Origin: Leptotrichia sp. oral taxon 498
Lineage (GTDB): Bacteria > Fusobacteriota > Fusobacteriia > Fusobacteriales > Leptotrichiaceae
Length of the DNA: 64,000 nucleotides
Reading direction: 5' to 3'
Assembly: GCF_002240055.1 (NCBI RefSeq)
Contig: NZ_CP016753.1
Span: 1,860,001 to 1,924,000, forward strand
The position numbers were made by a program, and so were the translations under genes. Positions 34,376 to 44,106 of the stretch are shown here, one piece after another (position 1 is the stretch's first letter; the number at the start of each line of letters is the position of its first letter). The notes beneath the pieces are model-generated. The model searched no databases, had not been told where the DNA came from, and worked only from the letters and a program-made list of their open reading frames with translations.

Positions 34376-35758
34376 ATGTCCGAGGGCAATTTATTATTAC
34401 AAATAGTAATAATAATTATTTTAACTGGAATTAATGCTTTTTTTTCTGCAGCGGAGATGTCCATTGTTTCAGTCAATAAAAACAAGATAAAAATTTTAAT
34501 TGAAGAAGGAAATAAAAAAGCAATTTTATTAAATAATTTACTTAGTGAACCAAGTAAATTTTTATCAACAATTCAAGTTGGAATAACTCTTGCAAGTTTT
34601 TTTGCATCTGCATCGGCTGCGACTGGTTTATCGCACTATTTTTCTGATTTTTTTCAAAAATTTAAAATTCCTTATGCAAGTCAGTTTTCTATGATTTTAA
34701 TGACTTTCCTGCTTTCATATATAACTCTTGTTTTTGGAGAACTTATTCCAAAAAGGATCGCACTTAGGGACTCTGAAACAATTGCACTTCGTACTATCGA
34801 TGTTATTGTTTTCGTCTCAAAAATATTTTCACCGTTTGTAAAATTTTTGACACTTTCGACAAATTTAATTTTGACTATTTTGAAAATGAAAGAAGACAAT
34901 ATTGAAGAAAAAGTTTCTAAAGAAGAACTTCGTTCGCTTGTAGAAGTTGGTCAAGAACATGGTGTAATTAATGAAGCTGAAAAAGAAATGATAGAAAATA
35001 TAATTGTATTTGACGAAAAAATTGCACGGGAAATTATGATTCCGAGAACGAAAGTTTTCTTGGTTAATAAAAATATTTCGGTCAAAGAATTGTTTGAAGC
35101 AAAGGAAATCGAGCGATATTCTAGAATCCCAGTTTATGAAGAAGAAGCGGATAATATAATCGGAGTTTTAATGACAAAAGATTTGATGATCGAAGCTTAT
35201 AAAAAGGGATTTGAAAATGTAAATATTGAAAGTTTGGTACAAGAAGCCTACTTTGTGCCAGAAACTAAAAATGTGAATGAACTGTTTAGTGAAATGCAGA
35301 TGGAAAAAAAACATATTGCTATTTTAATTGATGAGTACGGTGGTTTTTCAGGAATTGTCACTTTAGAGGATTTAATCGAAGAAGTTATGGGAAATATATC
35401 AGATGAATTTGACGACGAAGATTTAATGATAACAAAATTGCCATTTTCAAAAAATAAATATTTAGTAAATGGTGAAATTTCTTTAAATGACTTAAATGAC
35501 AATTTTCATTTTAATTTGGATTCTAAATATTATGACACGCTAAGTGGATTTTTAATCGAAAAACTTGGATATATTCCAGAAGATTCTGAAAATATAGAGC
35601 CAATACAAATTGGAAAAGTTATTTTTAAACCGCAGATGGTAAAAAATAAAAAAATTGAAAAAATTATTATGACTTTGAATAACGCAGAAAATAACGAAAA
35701 CAGCGAAAAAAGTAAAAAAATTGAAAAAAATAAAGGAGATAAAAAAGAAAATGAATAA
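34376..35758 (+). CDS. HlyC/CorC-family CNNM transporter with CBS domains
   Basis: This 460-residue protein has an N-terminal DUF21/CNNM membrane domain with about four helices (residues 5-150; FFSAAEMSIVSVNKNKI and FGELIPKRIALRDSE are characteristic). A CBS pair (about 215-335; MIPRTKVFLV, IPVYEEEADNIIGVLMTKDL) and a C-terminal CorC_HlyC domain (about 350-435) follow. Members act in magnesium or cobalt efflux or sodium-linked metal balance; hemolysin is a historic misnomer. A Lys/Glu/Asn-rich tail ends the protein. The last eight bases overlap the start of the purine permease gene. Confidence 0.9.
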   Translation: MSEGNLLLQIVIIIILTGINAFFSAAEMSIVSVNKNKIKILIEEGNKKAILLNNLLSEPSKFLSTIQVGITLASFFASASAATGLSHYFSDFFQKFKIPYASQFSMILMTFLLSYITLVFGELIPKRIALRDSETIALRTIDVIVFVSKIFSPFVKFLTLSTNLILTILKMKEDNIEEKVSKEELRSLVEVGQEHGVINEAEKEMIENIIVFDEKIAREIMIPRTKVFLVNKNISVKELFEAKEIERYSRIPVYEEEADNIIGVLMTKDLMIEAYKKGFENVNIESLVQEAYFVPETKNVNELFSEMQMEKKHIAILIDEYGGFSGIVTLEDLIEEVMGNISDEFDDEDLMITKLPFSKNKYLVNGEISLNDLNDNFHFNLDSKYYDTLSGFLIEKLGYIPEDSENIEPIQIGKVIFKPQMVKNKKIEKIIMTLNNAENNENSEKSKKIEKNKGDKKENE

Positions 35759-37139
35759 TTCAAACGATATAAAATTGGAAAATCTATCAGGTCTTAAAAG
35801 GCTTTTTCCACTTTTGGCAAATAAAAATATTGACATGAAAAAAGAAATTGGTGCAGGACTTACAACTTTTCTTACAATGGCTTACATCATTGCAGTAAAT
35901 CCTGATATTTTGTCCAAAACTGGTATGAATGCAGGAGCTCTTGTTACAGCAACTTGTCTTTCAGCGGCACTTGGTTGCTTTATAATGGGACTTATCGCAA
36001 ACTTACCTTTTGCTTTAGCGTCTGGAATGGGATTAAATGCTTTTTTTGCATTTACTGTCGTCCTAAAGGGTGGAGCAACTTGGCAAATGGCTTTAACTGC
36101 AGTATTTATTGAAGGTATCATATTTATTTTACTGACAATGTTTAAAATTAGGGAAGCTGTTGTAAATTCGATTCCTGAAAACATGAAACATGCTGTTACA
36201 GGTGGAATTGGAGTTTTTATTGCATTTGTGGGATTTTCTGGAAGTGGACTTGTAGTTGCAAATGAGTCGACTAAAGTCAGCATGGGACACTTTTCACCAG
36301 CGGTGATAATTTCATTTATTGGTCTTTTCGTAATCGCCATTTTAGATAAAAAACGAGTTAAAGGTTCTATTCTTTATGGAATCGTAGTAAGTTCAATACT
36401 AGCTTGGCTATTTGCGATAATAAATCCAAAAGAAGCAGCTGAACTAAAAATCTTTTTGCCAAAAGGAATTTTTGAATTCAAGTCAATGACGCCGATTATA
36501 GGAAAATTAGATTTTTCATTTTTTAAAGACTTGAGATCATTTAGCAACTTTTTTGTCATAATTTGCACATTTTTATTTGTAGACTTTTTTGACACAGTAG
36601 GAACTCTTATTGGAGTTTGTTCAAAAGCAAATATGCTAGATGAGAATGGAAATGTACCAAATGTTGGTCGTGCCCTTATGGCTGATGCGATTGCAACAAC
36701 TTTGGGAGCAACACTTGGTGTATCGACAGTTACAACTTATGTGGAAAGTTCGACAGGCGTTCTAGCTGGAGGAAGAACTGGATGGACAGCAATTACAACA
36801 GGAGTTTTATTTTTATTTTCAATGTTTTTCTCACCAATATTTATAGCAATTCCTGCATGTGCAACTGCTCCTGCTTTAATTTATGTAGGATATTTGATGT
36901 TGAGCTCAGTTAAGCAAATTGATTTGCACGATGTTTTAGAAGGTGTTCCAGCTTTTATCACAATCACTACGATGGCACTTACATACAGCATTGGAGATGG
37001 ATTGACATTAGGAATTTTATCATATGTTTTAATAAATTTACTTTATAATTTATTTGCAAAAAAAGAAGATAAAAGACCTGTTTCAACAGTTATGGTTATT
37101 TTAGCGATTTTATTCATAATAAAATTATTATTTATTTAG
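35751..37139 (+). CDS. NCS2-family (AzgA-type) purine permease
   Basis: This 462-residue transporter has 12-14 hydrophobic segments. EIGAGLTTFLTMAYIIAVNP near the start and ASGMGLNAFFAF near 85 are AzgA-type NCS2 signatures. Likely substrates are adenine, guanine or hypoxanthine, which would feed the Hpt enzyme encoded in this window. The frame is open to an ATG at 35721, but AAAGGAG stands 9-10 bases before the ATG at 35751, which is chosen. It overlaps the end of the CorC-like gene, so translation is probably coupled. Confidence 0.9.
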   Translation: MNNSNDIKLENLSGLKRLFPLLANKNIDMKKEIGAGLTTFLTMAYIIAVNPDILSKTGMNAGALVTATCLSAALGCFIMGLIANLPFALASGMGLNAFFAFTVVLKGGATWQMALTAVFIEGIIFILLTMFKIREAVVNSIPENMKHAVTGGIGVFIAFVGFSGSGLVVANESTKVSMGHFSPAVIISFIGLFVIAILDKKRVKGSILYGIVVSSILAWLFAIINPKEAAELKIFLPKGIFEFKSMTPIIGKLDFSFFKDLRSFSNFFVIICTFLFVDFFDTVGTLIGVCSKANMLDENGNVPNVGRALMADAIATTLGATLGVSTVTTYVESSTGVLAGGRTGWTAITTGVLFLFSMFFSPIFIAIPACATAPALIYVGYLMLSSVKQIDLHDVLEGVPAFITITTMALTYSIGDGLTLGILSYVLINLLYNLFAKKEDKRPVSTVMVILAILFIIKLLFI

Positions 37140-37152
37140 TTTTAAAATTAAA

Positions 37153-37199
37153 AAAAATTACTCACTTATTTTATTATTTATTAAGTGAGTAATTTTTAT
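37153..37199. terminator. Bidirectional intrinsic terminator
   Basis: AATTACTCACTTA (37156-37168) pairs with TAAGTGAGTAATT (37182-37194), with A and T runs outside. It lies between the convergent permease and PBP1A genes. Confidence 0.85.
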
Positions 37200-37200
37200 T

Positions 37201-39252
37201 TTAAAATCTTATTCCACCTCTAAATTTATTGTCATATTCTATCGGCTCTGTTCCAGCTTTAAATAACATCGTTCTCTTATTTACGCCGTCCGTATCAAGC
37301 AGTCCATTTTCCAAGTCAATATCTCTCGTTGTCAAATCTTTTCTCTTGATGTAATCGTCAATAAACTCAAATACTCCGACATTATAATTTGGCAAATCCA
37401 CAACCGACTGCATATAGTTTTTCCAAATTGGTGCTGCAGCTGATCCTCCTGTCATTCCAGTTCCCATTGACTTGTTGTCATCATTTCCAACATACACGAC
37501 TGTCGCAAGAGTTGGTGTATAGCCTGTAAACCAAGCTGACACATAATCTGAAGTCGTTCCAGTTTTTCCAGCCATTGGAATTAACTGACCATTTTTAAAT
37601 ACTTTTGCCGATTGACCAGTTCCGTAATTTACAGCATTTTCTAGCATATATGTAAGAACTGCCACATCTTTTGAATCGTAAACTTTTTTCATTTTAGGTT
37701 TCGCTTCATAAATGACTTCACCATATTTATTTTCAACTTTGTAAATATATTGTGGCTCAACTTGATAACCTCCATTTGCAAGTGCTGCATAAAACATCGC
37801 CATATCTGAAGGTTTTGTAGAAATTGACCCTAGCGCCAATGTAAAGTTCTTAGGAAAATCTCCTCCAACCACTCCAGCATCTCGCCAGACTTTCTCAGCT
37901 TTGGAAATTCCCACATACTGCAATAATTTTACAGGAATTATGTTGTTTGAAATTTCTATTGCCTTGTCTAAAGTCATACTGTCTCTATAACTTCCATCAA
38001 AGTTTTTAGGCGACCAATTGTTGATTTTTATTGGTGAATCTTCCATCACACTTGCCATCGTCATTTTTTTCTGCAACGCTGCTAAATACACTATTGGCTT
38101 AAATGATGAACCTGGTTGCCGCAGCGAACTCACAGCACGGTTAAAGTTTCCTTTTTTATAATCCTTCCCGCCAACCATCGCTTTTACAAACCCATTGCTC
38201 GGATCTATCGAATACAGCGCTCCGTTTAACTCAGCTTTGGTTTTTAGATTGTAATTGCTGTTAAAAGCTTTGTATGCCGCTCTTTGCAAATCTAAATCAA
38301 CAGTTGCGTAAACTTTATAACCGTCAAATAAAAATTTCTGATCTTCTTCCGATATTTTCAAAATTTTTCTCAATTCACTTAACACAATTGTTGTAAACTC
38401 TGGCGCAACGTTTGAAGTTGAAATTTGCTCTTCTTCATTTCGGCTCTTTATATCCCCATTTTTAAAGACAATTTTTTCATTAATTGCATCATTATACTGT
38501 TCATCATTTATAAATCCATATTCTCTCATTTGATGCAAGACTATTTTTTGTCTTTCAAGCGCATATTTCAATTTTGAATATTTTGTTGGAGACTTTGGAA
38601 GACTTGCTAAAATTGCTGCTTGTGCAATTGTTAAATTTTTAGGTTCTCTGTTAAAATATTTGATTGCCGCATTTTTTATTCCATAGGCACCTTGTCCAAA
38701 ATAAATTGTATTTAAATAATTTTCCAAAATTTCATCTTTTGTATATTTTCTTTCAATTTCTATCGCCAAAATCGCTTCTTTTAATTTTCTTGACACAGTT
38801 TGTTCTGGTGATAAAAACGCATTTTTTGCAAGTTGCTGTGTTATTGTACTTCCACCTTCACGGCGTTTTCCTGTAACCGTCAAAAATATCGCTCTAGCCG
38901 TACGAATAAAATCTATTCCGTGATGACTTCTAAATTTTCTGTCCTCTATCGCTAAAAAAGCATTTTGTACATCTTCTGGAATATCTCCAATCCCAATTGG
39001 TGCACGATTTTGAACCATTATCGTATCAATTTGATTTCCATTCATATCATAAATAACCGATGGTGAAACTGGCGCATATCCATCTATTAAATCAACTGGC
39101 GTTTCTCTTTGCACAGTATAAACTAAATATGCTCCCGCTCCTATCCCAATTACACAAAAAAATAAAAAAACTTTTAAAAGAAAAGTACGAAGTTTAAATT
39201 TCTTTTTTGGTTTTTTTACTTTTTCTTTTTTTTCTGAATTCTCCTTTTTCAT
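37201..39252 (-). CDS. Class A penicillin-binding protein 1A
   Basis: This 683-residue bifunctional murein synthase has a Lys-rich cytoplasmic tail (1-20), a membrane anchor (about 22-46), a GT51 glycosyltransferase domain (catalytic Glu103 in AIEDRKFRSHHG; REGGSTITQQLAKN near 131) and a transpeptidase domain. That domain has SSFK (382-385), SNN near 435 and KTG near 560. It polymerises glycan strands and crosslinks peptides on the outer face of the inner membrane. An alternative label is PBP1b-like, but the organisation and motifs fit 1A better. rlmN lies 16 bases upstream on the same strand. Confidence 0.94.
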   Translation of the reverse strand: MKKENSEKKEKVKKPKKKFKLRTFLLKVFLFFCVIGIGAGAYLVYTVQRETPVDLIDGYAPVSPSVIYDMNGNQIDTIMVQNRAPIGIGDIPEDVQNAFLAIEDRKFRSHHGIDFIRTARAIFLTVTGKRREGGSTITQQLAKNAFLSPEQTVSRKLKEAILAIEIERKYTKDEILENYLNTIYFGQGAYGIKNAAIKYFNREPKNLTIAQAAILASLPKSPTKYSKLKYALERQKIVLHQMREYGFINDEQYNDAINEKIVFKNGDIKSRNEEEQISTSNVAPEFTTIVLSELRKILKISEEDQKFLFDGYKVYATVDLDLQRAAYKAFNSNYNLKTKAELNGALYSIDPSNGFVKAMVGGKDYKKGNFNRAVSSLRQPGSSFKPIVYLAALQKKMTMASVMEDSPIKINNWSPKNFDGSYRDSMTLDKAIEISNNIIPVKLLQYVGISKAEKVWRDAGVVGGDFPKNFTLALGSISTKPSDMAMFYAALANGGYQVEPQYIYKVENKYGEVIYEAKPKMKKVYDSKDVAVLTYMLENAVNYGTGQSAKVFKNGQLIPMAGKTGTTSDYVSAWFTGYTPTLATVVYVGNDDNKSMGTGMTGGSAAAPIWKNYMQSVVDLPNYNVGVFEFIDDYIKRKDLTTRDIDLENGLLDTDGVNKRTMLFKAGTEPIEYDNKFRGGIRF

Positions 39253-39268
39253 CTGTTAGTCCTACCTT

Positions 39269-40330
39269 TCAAAAAGTTATTTTGTTTTTTTCTAATTGAT
39301 TTTCAGCTCTTAATTGTCCACAAGCTGCCGCAATGTCTTGACCTTTTGTTTCCCTAAGCGTCACATTAACATTTCTATCCTTTAATATCTTATAAAATTC
39401 TCTTTGCTTTGATTTTGACGGCGTCTTATAAATTTTACCTCCAACTGGATTATATGGAATGAGATTTACAAGGCAGTTAAACGAACTTAAAAATTCCGCT
39501 AATTCTCTTGCATCTTTTGGTTCGCAATTTAACTCATCAATTAAAATATATTCAAACGTGATTCGATTTTTTGTCTTTTTCTGATACTCTAAAAGCGCTT
39601 CCTTTAATTTATTTACATTCCAAGTTTTATTTATTGGCATGATTTGATTTCTAATTTCATCTCTCACCGAATGAAGAGAAATTGCCAAATGAATTTGAGA
39701 TTCATCTACTGTAAATTTTTTTATCACTGGAACTACTCCGCTCGTCGAAATTGTAAAATTTCTTTTAGAAAAATTTTGTCCTTTTTCAGAATTTAATATA
39801 TTTATTGAGGAAAGCACGGCACAATAATTTGAAAAAGGCTCTCCCATTCCCATATAAACAACATTTCCAAGTTTTTTTCCACGCTTTAAAAGATGTTTCT
39901 GAACGTAGTAATATTGAAGCAAAATCTCTGAAACAGACAAATTGCGCTCGTAACCCATCAGAGCTGTCGCACAAAAATCACAGTTCATAAGACATCCAAT
40001 TTGCGATGAAACACAGAGCGTGTACCTATTCTTGTGAGTTATTAATACGCTCTCAATAAATTTTTTATCATTTAATTCAAAAAGAAATTTTTCCGTTTCT
40101 TTGTCTTCTGAAATTTGATGAGTTTTAAATTCTAATTTTTTCACAAAAAAGCTTTTTTTCAAAATTTCTCTATCTTTTTTTGAAATATTTGAAAAATTGT
40201 CAAAGTTAAACTCAAGTTTGCTGTGAAGCCAGTCGAATACTTGATTTGCATTAAATTTTTTGAGTCCTGCCAAAAGAAATTTTTCTTGTAACTCCTCCAA
40301 ATTTAATCCTAAAATATCAATTTTTTCCAT
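39269..40330 (-). CDS. rlmN: 23S rRNA (adenine2503-C2)-methyltransferase RlmN
   Basis: This 353-residue radical SAM enzyme methylates A2503 of 23S rRNA and A37 of some tRNAs. The Cx3CxxC cluster motif is CLMNCDFCATALMG near 115. GNVVYMGMGEPFSNY near 157 is a conserved stretch, and the C-terminal catalytic Cys is in DIAAACGQL. The N-terminal helical domain DILGLNLEELQEKFLLAG is the usual RlmN start. It precedes the PBP1A gene by 16 bases. Confidence 0.95.
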   Translation of the reverse strand: MEKIDILGLNLEELQEKFLLAGLKKFNANQVFDWLHSKLEFNFDNFSNISKKDREILKKSFFVKKLEFKTHQISEDKETEKFLFELNDKKFIESVLITHKNRYTLCVSSQIGCLMNCDFCATALMGYERNLSVSEILLQYYYVQKHLLKRGKKLGNVVYMGMGEPFSNYCAVLSSINILNSEKGQNFSKRNFTISTSGVVPVIKKFTVDESQIHLAISLHSVRDEIRNQIMPINKTWNVNKLKEALLEYQKKTKNRITFEYILIDELNCEPKDARELAEFLSSFNCLVNLIPYNPVGGKIYKTPSKSKQREFYKILKDRNVNVTLRETKGQDIAAACGQLRAENQLEKNKITF

Positions 40331-40489
40331 ATTTTTATTTTTCTCTCTCCTTTTTTACTTTTAAAACTTTCACATTTAATATCATATCACATTTTTTAAA
40401 ATATTTATACAATTTTTTAAATTTAAAAAAAATAAATAAATTACTTTGATTATCAAAATTATAAATTTTATTTTTAAAAAAAATAATTC

Positions 40490-40519
40490 TTGTAAAAAAT
40501 ATAAAAAATATGGTATTAT
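40490..40519 (+). promoter_or_regulatory. Promoter of fabV
   Basis: TTGTAA (40490-40495) and TATTAT (40514-40519) are 18 bases apart, with TGG before the -10. Confidence 0.6.
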
Positions 40520-40572
40520 TTAGATAAATGTATGAAAAATGATTTTTTTAATAATTAAATTAGGAGGAAATA

Positions 40573-41766
40573 ATGGTAATAAAACCTAGATTAAAAGGTG
40601 GATTAGCTCTGACTAATCACCCAATAGGAGCAAAAGAATTTGTAAAAAGACAAATTGACTATATAAAATCACAAGATAAATATACAGGACCAAAAAAAGT
40701 TTTAATAATAGGTTCATCGTCGGGATACGGGCTTTCAACAAGAATTTCACTAGCTTTCGGTGCTGGAGCCGAAACAATTGGAGTCGCATTTGAAAAAGGT
40801 GTTGAAGGAAAAAGAATTGGTTCTGCTGGTTGGTGGAATACAATAGCCTTTACTGAAGCTGCGAAAAAAGAAGGAATACCTGCAAAAAATTTTATTGGGG
40901 ACGCTTTTTCCAACGAAATGAAAGATGAAGTCATAAAATACATAAAAGAAGAATTTGGTGGAAAAATTGACTTAGTAATTTATAGCTTGGCAAGTGGAGT
41001 GAGAACTGACCCAAAAGATGGAAAAACTTACAGATCTGCACTAAAATCTACAAAAGAAGAAATCACAGGTCCTACAATAAATTTTGAAAAAGAAACAATG
41101 GAAGAAACTACAATGGAAATTGCCACACCTGAAGAAATTAAGAGCACAGTAAAAGTAATGGGTGGTGAAGACTGGAAACTGTGGATTGAAGCTCTTTCAA
41201 ATGCAAATGTCCTAGCAGATGGGTTTAAAACAGTAGCTTATTCATATTTAGGACCAAAAGTAACTTACGGAATTTACAAAGACGGTACAATTGGAGCTGC
41301 AAAAAGAGATTTAGAACATACAGCTGATATTTTAAATGACTATTTAAAAGAAAAAGTCAATGGAGAAGCATATGTTTCACTAAGTAAAGCGCTAATGACA
41401 AGAGCTAGTGCTGTTATTCCAATATTTCCGCTATATGCTGCATTACTTTATAAAGTTATGAAAGAAAAAGGAATTCACGAAGGAACAATTCAGCAAAAAC
41501 ATAGATTACTAAAAGATATGGTTTATGGAAATAACCGTGTAATTGATGATGAGAGAAGATTAAGACCTGACAACTTGGAAATGAGAGAAGATGTCCAAGC
41601 TGAGGTAGAAGCTTTATGGGACAAAGTAACACCTGAAAATTTTAAGGAAGTTAGTGATTACAAAGGTGCAAGAGAAGAATTCATGCAATTAAATGGATTT
41701 GATTTTGACAATGTCGACTACGATGCTGACATTGACATCGAAGAATTAGCAAAACTTCGTCCATAA
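40573..41766 (+). CDS. fabV: Enoyl-[acyl-carrier-protein]/trans-2-enoyl-CoA reductase FabV
   Basis: This 397-residue reductase belongs to the FabV/TER family, which reduces trans-2-enoyl-ACP or enoyl-CoA with NADH. VIKPRLKGGLALTNHPIG starts the family, VLIIGSSSGYGLSTRISLAF near 44 is the cofactor site, and the catalytic Y-x8-K is seen as YKDGTIGAAK near 233. FabV enzymes resist triclosan, unlike FabI. In fermenters the same family can serve butyrate-type metabolism, so whether the substrate is ACP- or CoA-linked is open. It is monocistronic behind a clear promoter, with AGGAGG before the ATG. Confidence 0.95.
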   Translation: MVIKPRLKGGLALTNHPIGAKEFVKRQIDYIKSQDKYTGPKKVLIIGSSSGYGLSTRISLAFGAGAETIGVAFEKGVEGKRIGSAGWWNTIAFTEAAKKEGIPAKNFIGDAFSNEMKDEVIKYIKEEFGGKIDLVIYSLASGVRTDPKDGKTYRSALKSTKEEITGPTINFEKETMEETTMEIATPEEIKSTVKVMGGEDWKLWIEALSNANVLADGFKTVAYSYLGPKVTYGIYKDGTIGAAKRDLEHTADILNDYLKEKVNGEAYVSLSKALMTRASAVIPIFPLYAALLYKVMKEKGIHEGTIQQKHRLLKDMVYGNNRVIDDERRLRPDNLEMREDVQAEVEALWDKVTPENFKEVSDYKGAREEFMQLNGFDFDNVDYDADIDIEELAKLRP

Positions 41767-41954
41767 TTTTAAAATAAAAATTACGCTGAAAATTTGTAAT
41801 TTTAACTTTTTAGAAGTCTGAAATTATAAATAATCAGCGATTTTTTTATCCTTTATTTTTTCATTTCATTTTTTTAATTTATCTTTTCAAAATTTTAAAA
41901 TTTAAATATTTTGATTTTAGTTCAAATTATTTTATTTTTGAGCAAAATCCAAAT

Positions 41955-42590
41955 TTATTTAACTCCCCAAGTATTTGGACTTTTACTCCATTCAAGTGCA
42001 ATTTCTGCTTCTTCTTTTGTCAAATAATCTGTATTTTTAAGTAAATTTATCAAAACATTAAAATTTGACAGGGAACTAAATTTACAGTTAAACTTGTTAT
42101 AATTTTCTTTTGCGGCATCAAATCCATAAGTAAAAATTGATTTTACTTCCATATCAGCCACTCCTTCTTTTTGAAGCACATCAACGGCAATTAAGCTGCT
42201 TTTCCCCGTCGTAATCAAATCTTCAATTACAACAACCTTTTTCCCTTTGACTTCAGCACCTTCAATCTGTTTTCCAGCTCCGTGATCTTTTGGTTTATTT
42301 CTAACATACGCAAGAGGTTTTTTCATTCTGTCCGCAATAAATGAGGCCCAAGGAATTCCCGCAGTTGCAACTCCCACAATTACATCTGCATCACTGTCAA
42401 TTGCCTGTACAAATCCATCTACAATGACATCTCTCTCATCAGAAAATCCCAAGACAAATCTGTTGTCACAATAAATTGGACTTTTTATTCCAGACGCAAA
42501 TGTAAAAGGTTCATTTACATTGATTTTCACCGCTTTTACATCAAATAACGCCTTTGCCACTCTCTCTTCCAAACTTAAATTTTTACTCAT
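41955..42590 (-). CDS. pyrE: Orotate phosphoribosyltransferase
   Basis: This 211-residue enzyme makes orotidine 5'-phosphate from orotate and PRPP in pyrimidine synthesis. The PRPP loop is VVVIEDLITTGKSSL near 120, and FASGIKSPIYCDNR near 27 binds orotate. The start overlaps the end of pyrC by eight bases, showing coupling. The downstream gap to fabV's end is AT-rich with no clear terminator. Confidence 0.95.
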   Translation of the reverse strand: MSKNLSLEERVAKALFDVKAVKINVNEPFTFASGIKSPIYCDNRFVLGFSDERDVIVDGFVQAIDSDADVIVGVATAGIPWASFIADRMKKPLAYVRNKPKDHGAGKQIEGAEVKGKKVVVIEDLITTGKSSLIAVDVLQKEGVADMEVKSIFTYGFDAAKENYNKFNCKFSSLSNFNVLINLLKNTDYLTKEEAEIALEWSKSPNTWGVK

Positions 42591-43860
42591 AAAATTCTAC
42601 TTCCCTTCCATTTTCTAACCTATCACTAAATTTTCCATTTTCAAAAACAATTTTCCCATTAACAATTGTCAAAATATTTTTGCCTTTTAATTTCCAGTTT
42701 TCATAAGGTGTCCAGCCACATTTTGATTCAATTTTGTCGTCAATTCCAACAGTCCATTCTTTAGATAAATCAACAGCTATAATATCTGCAAAATATCCTT
42801 CTTCCAACTTTCCTCTTTTTCTGATTTTCATTATTTTTGCAGGACTTTCACACATCAGTTTTTGAATTGTTTCCAATTTCACTCTTTTTTCATTATAGGC
42901 ATTTAGCATTAAAGCAAGTGAAGTTTCCACTCCTGGCATTCCAAAAGTTATCTTTTCTAATTTTTCTGAAATTAGGTGTGGTGCATGATCCGTTCCAATT
43001 GTATCAATTTCACCATTATTTAACGCTTCCCACAAAAATTCATTGTCAGCTTTTGTTCTAAGTTCTGGTTTCATTCTCAAAAGCATTTTATTTCTTTTGG
43101 TACTTTCTCTAATTTCTTCGTTCAAAAACAAGTGATGTGGTGTAACTTCTGCATAAATGGGATGCTTTTCGTTGTTAAAATCCTTATCTTTTTTCGCATT
43201 CAAAACTTTAATCAATTCTTCTTTTGACGGAATGTGGCAGACATAAAGTCCATTTCCATAATCTTTATTAAGTTTTAGTGCTTTGTCAATCATCTCATTT
43301 TCAGCATGAACCAACACTAATTTAGAATTTTCAAACACTTTTTTTAAAATTTCGTCATCTTCAATAAGCATTTCTCCTGTCGAAACATTCATAAATATTT
43401 TTACAGTATTTACTTTGCCGCTTTCAATAACTTTTTTTATTTCACTGGCGTTATTATTTTTACTTCCACCAAAATGAAATCCATAATTTACAATAGATTT
43501 TCTAGCCGCCAATTTCTTTTTTTCTTCCAGCGCTTTTAAACTTGTCGTCGTCGGAATTGTATTTGGCATATCATAAAATGTTGTAATTCCTGCTTTAGCA
43601 CATGCTCTGCTTCCTGTTGCAAAATCTTCTTTATAAGTAAATCCTGGCTCTCTCATATGCGTATGAATATCAATAACTCCTGGCATTACTAATTTCCCGT
43701 TCAAATCAATAATTTTTAGATTCTTGTTGCTATTTTCTTTCTTAAATTCTTCAATTTCACTTTCCAAAATTTTTTCGCCAACTTTAAAAATTTTATCGTC
43801 TAAAATTAAAAGCTCAATTTGTTTTCCAAAAACATCAACACCATTTTTCAAAAATAACAC
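42583..43860 (-). CDS. pyrC: Dihydroorotase (class I)
   Basis: This 425-residue zinc amidohydrolase closes carbamoyl-aspartate to dihydroorotate. The metal-binding DIHTHMREPGFTYKEDFATG is near 63, and IDTIGTDHAPHLISEK near 300 holds the catalytic Asp and further ligands. The start is GTG with AAAGGAG 6 bases upstream; the next in-frame candidate is a TTG three codons later. It precedes pyrE with an overlap. An extended -10 (TGGTAAAAT) lies 35 bases upstream. Confidence 0.94.
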   Translation of the reverse strand: MLFLKNGVDVFGKQIELLILDDKIFKVGEKILESEIEEFKKENSNKNLKIIDLNGKLVMPGVIDIHTHMREPGFTYKEDFATGSRACAKAGITTFYDMPNTIPTTTSLKALEEKKKLAARKSIVNYGFHFGGSKNNNASEIKKVIESGKVNTVKIFMNVSTGEMLIEDDEILKKVFENSKLVLVHAENEMIDKALKLNKDYGNGLYVCHIPSKEELIKVLNAKKDKDFNNEKHPIYAEVTPHHLFLNEEIRESTKRNKMLLRMKPELRTKADNEFLWEALNNGEIDTIGTDHAPHLISEKLEKITFGMPGVETSLALMLNAYNEKRVKLETIQKLMCESPAKIMKIRKRGKLEEGYFADIIAVDLSKEWTVGIDDKIESKCGWTPYENWKLKGKNILTIVNGKIVFENGKFSDRLENGREVEFYE

Positions 43861-43894
43861 TTTTTTCTCCTTTCTATCTCTATTTTGCTTTTAT

Positions 43895-43900
43895 ATTTTA
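43895..43900 (-). promoter_or_regulatory. Extended -10 promoter of pyrC-pyrE
   Basis: On the minus strand TAAAAT is preceded by TGG. No pyrimidine attenuator or PyrR-type structure is visible in the short leader. Confidence 0.45.
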
Positions 43901-43982
43901 CCACAATAAATAATTTTTGTCTTTTTATTTTTTATTTCTCGAATGATATTTCCTAATTTTTTTTATTTTCTAAATTAAAAAG

Positions 43983-44012
43983 GTTAAATTAACGAGAAAA
44001 TTGTGATATAAT
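43983..44012 (+). promoter_or_regulatory. azlC promoter with an overlapping palindrome
   Basis: TATAAT (44007-44012) is preceded by TGA. The palindrome GTTAAATTAAC (43983-43993) covers the -35 position and could be an operator. Confidence 0.5.
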
Positions 44013-44106
44013 TTTTAAATAATATTATTTATTTAATAAGAAATTTTAATATTTATTATTTAAAAAATATAAATAATAATAACTATAAATAACAGAAGGG
44101 AAAAGA

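Noticed and set aside
35882-36340. 152-codon open frame on the minus strand inside the purine permease gene
   Set aside because: It is antisense to a clear NCS2 permease, with Pro/Ser/Ile-rich shadow composition.
43861-44106. Pyrimidine or T-box type riboswitch in the pyrC-azlC gap
   Set aside because: The pyrC leader is only about 30 bases and no conserved T-box or PyrR stem is visible; only promoters and a short palindrome are supported.
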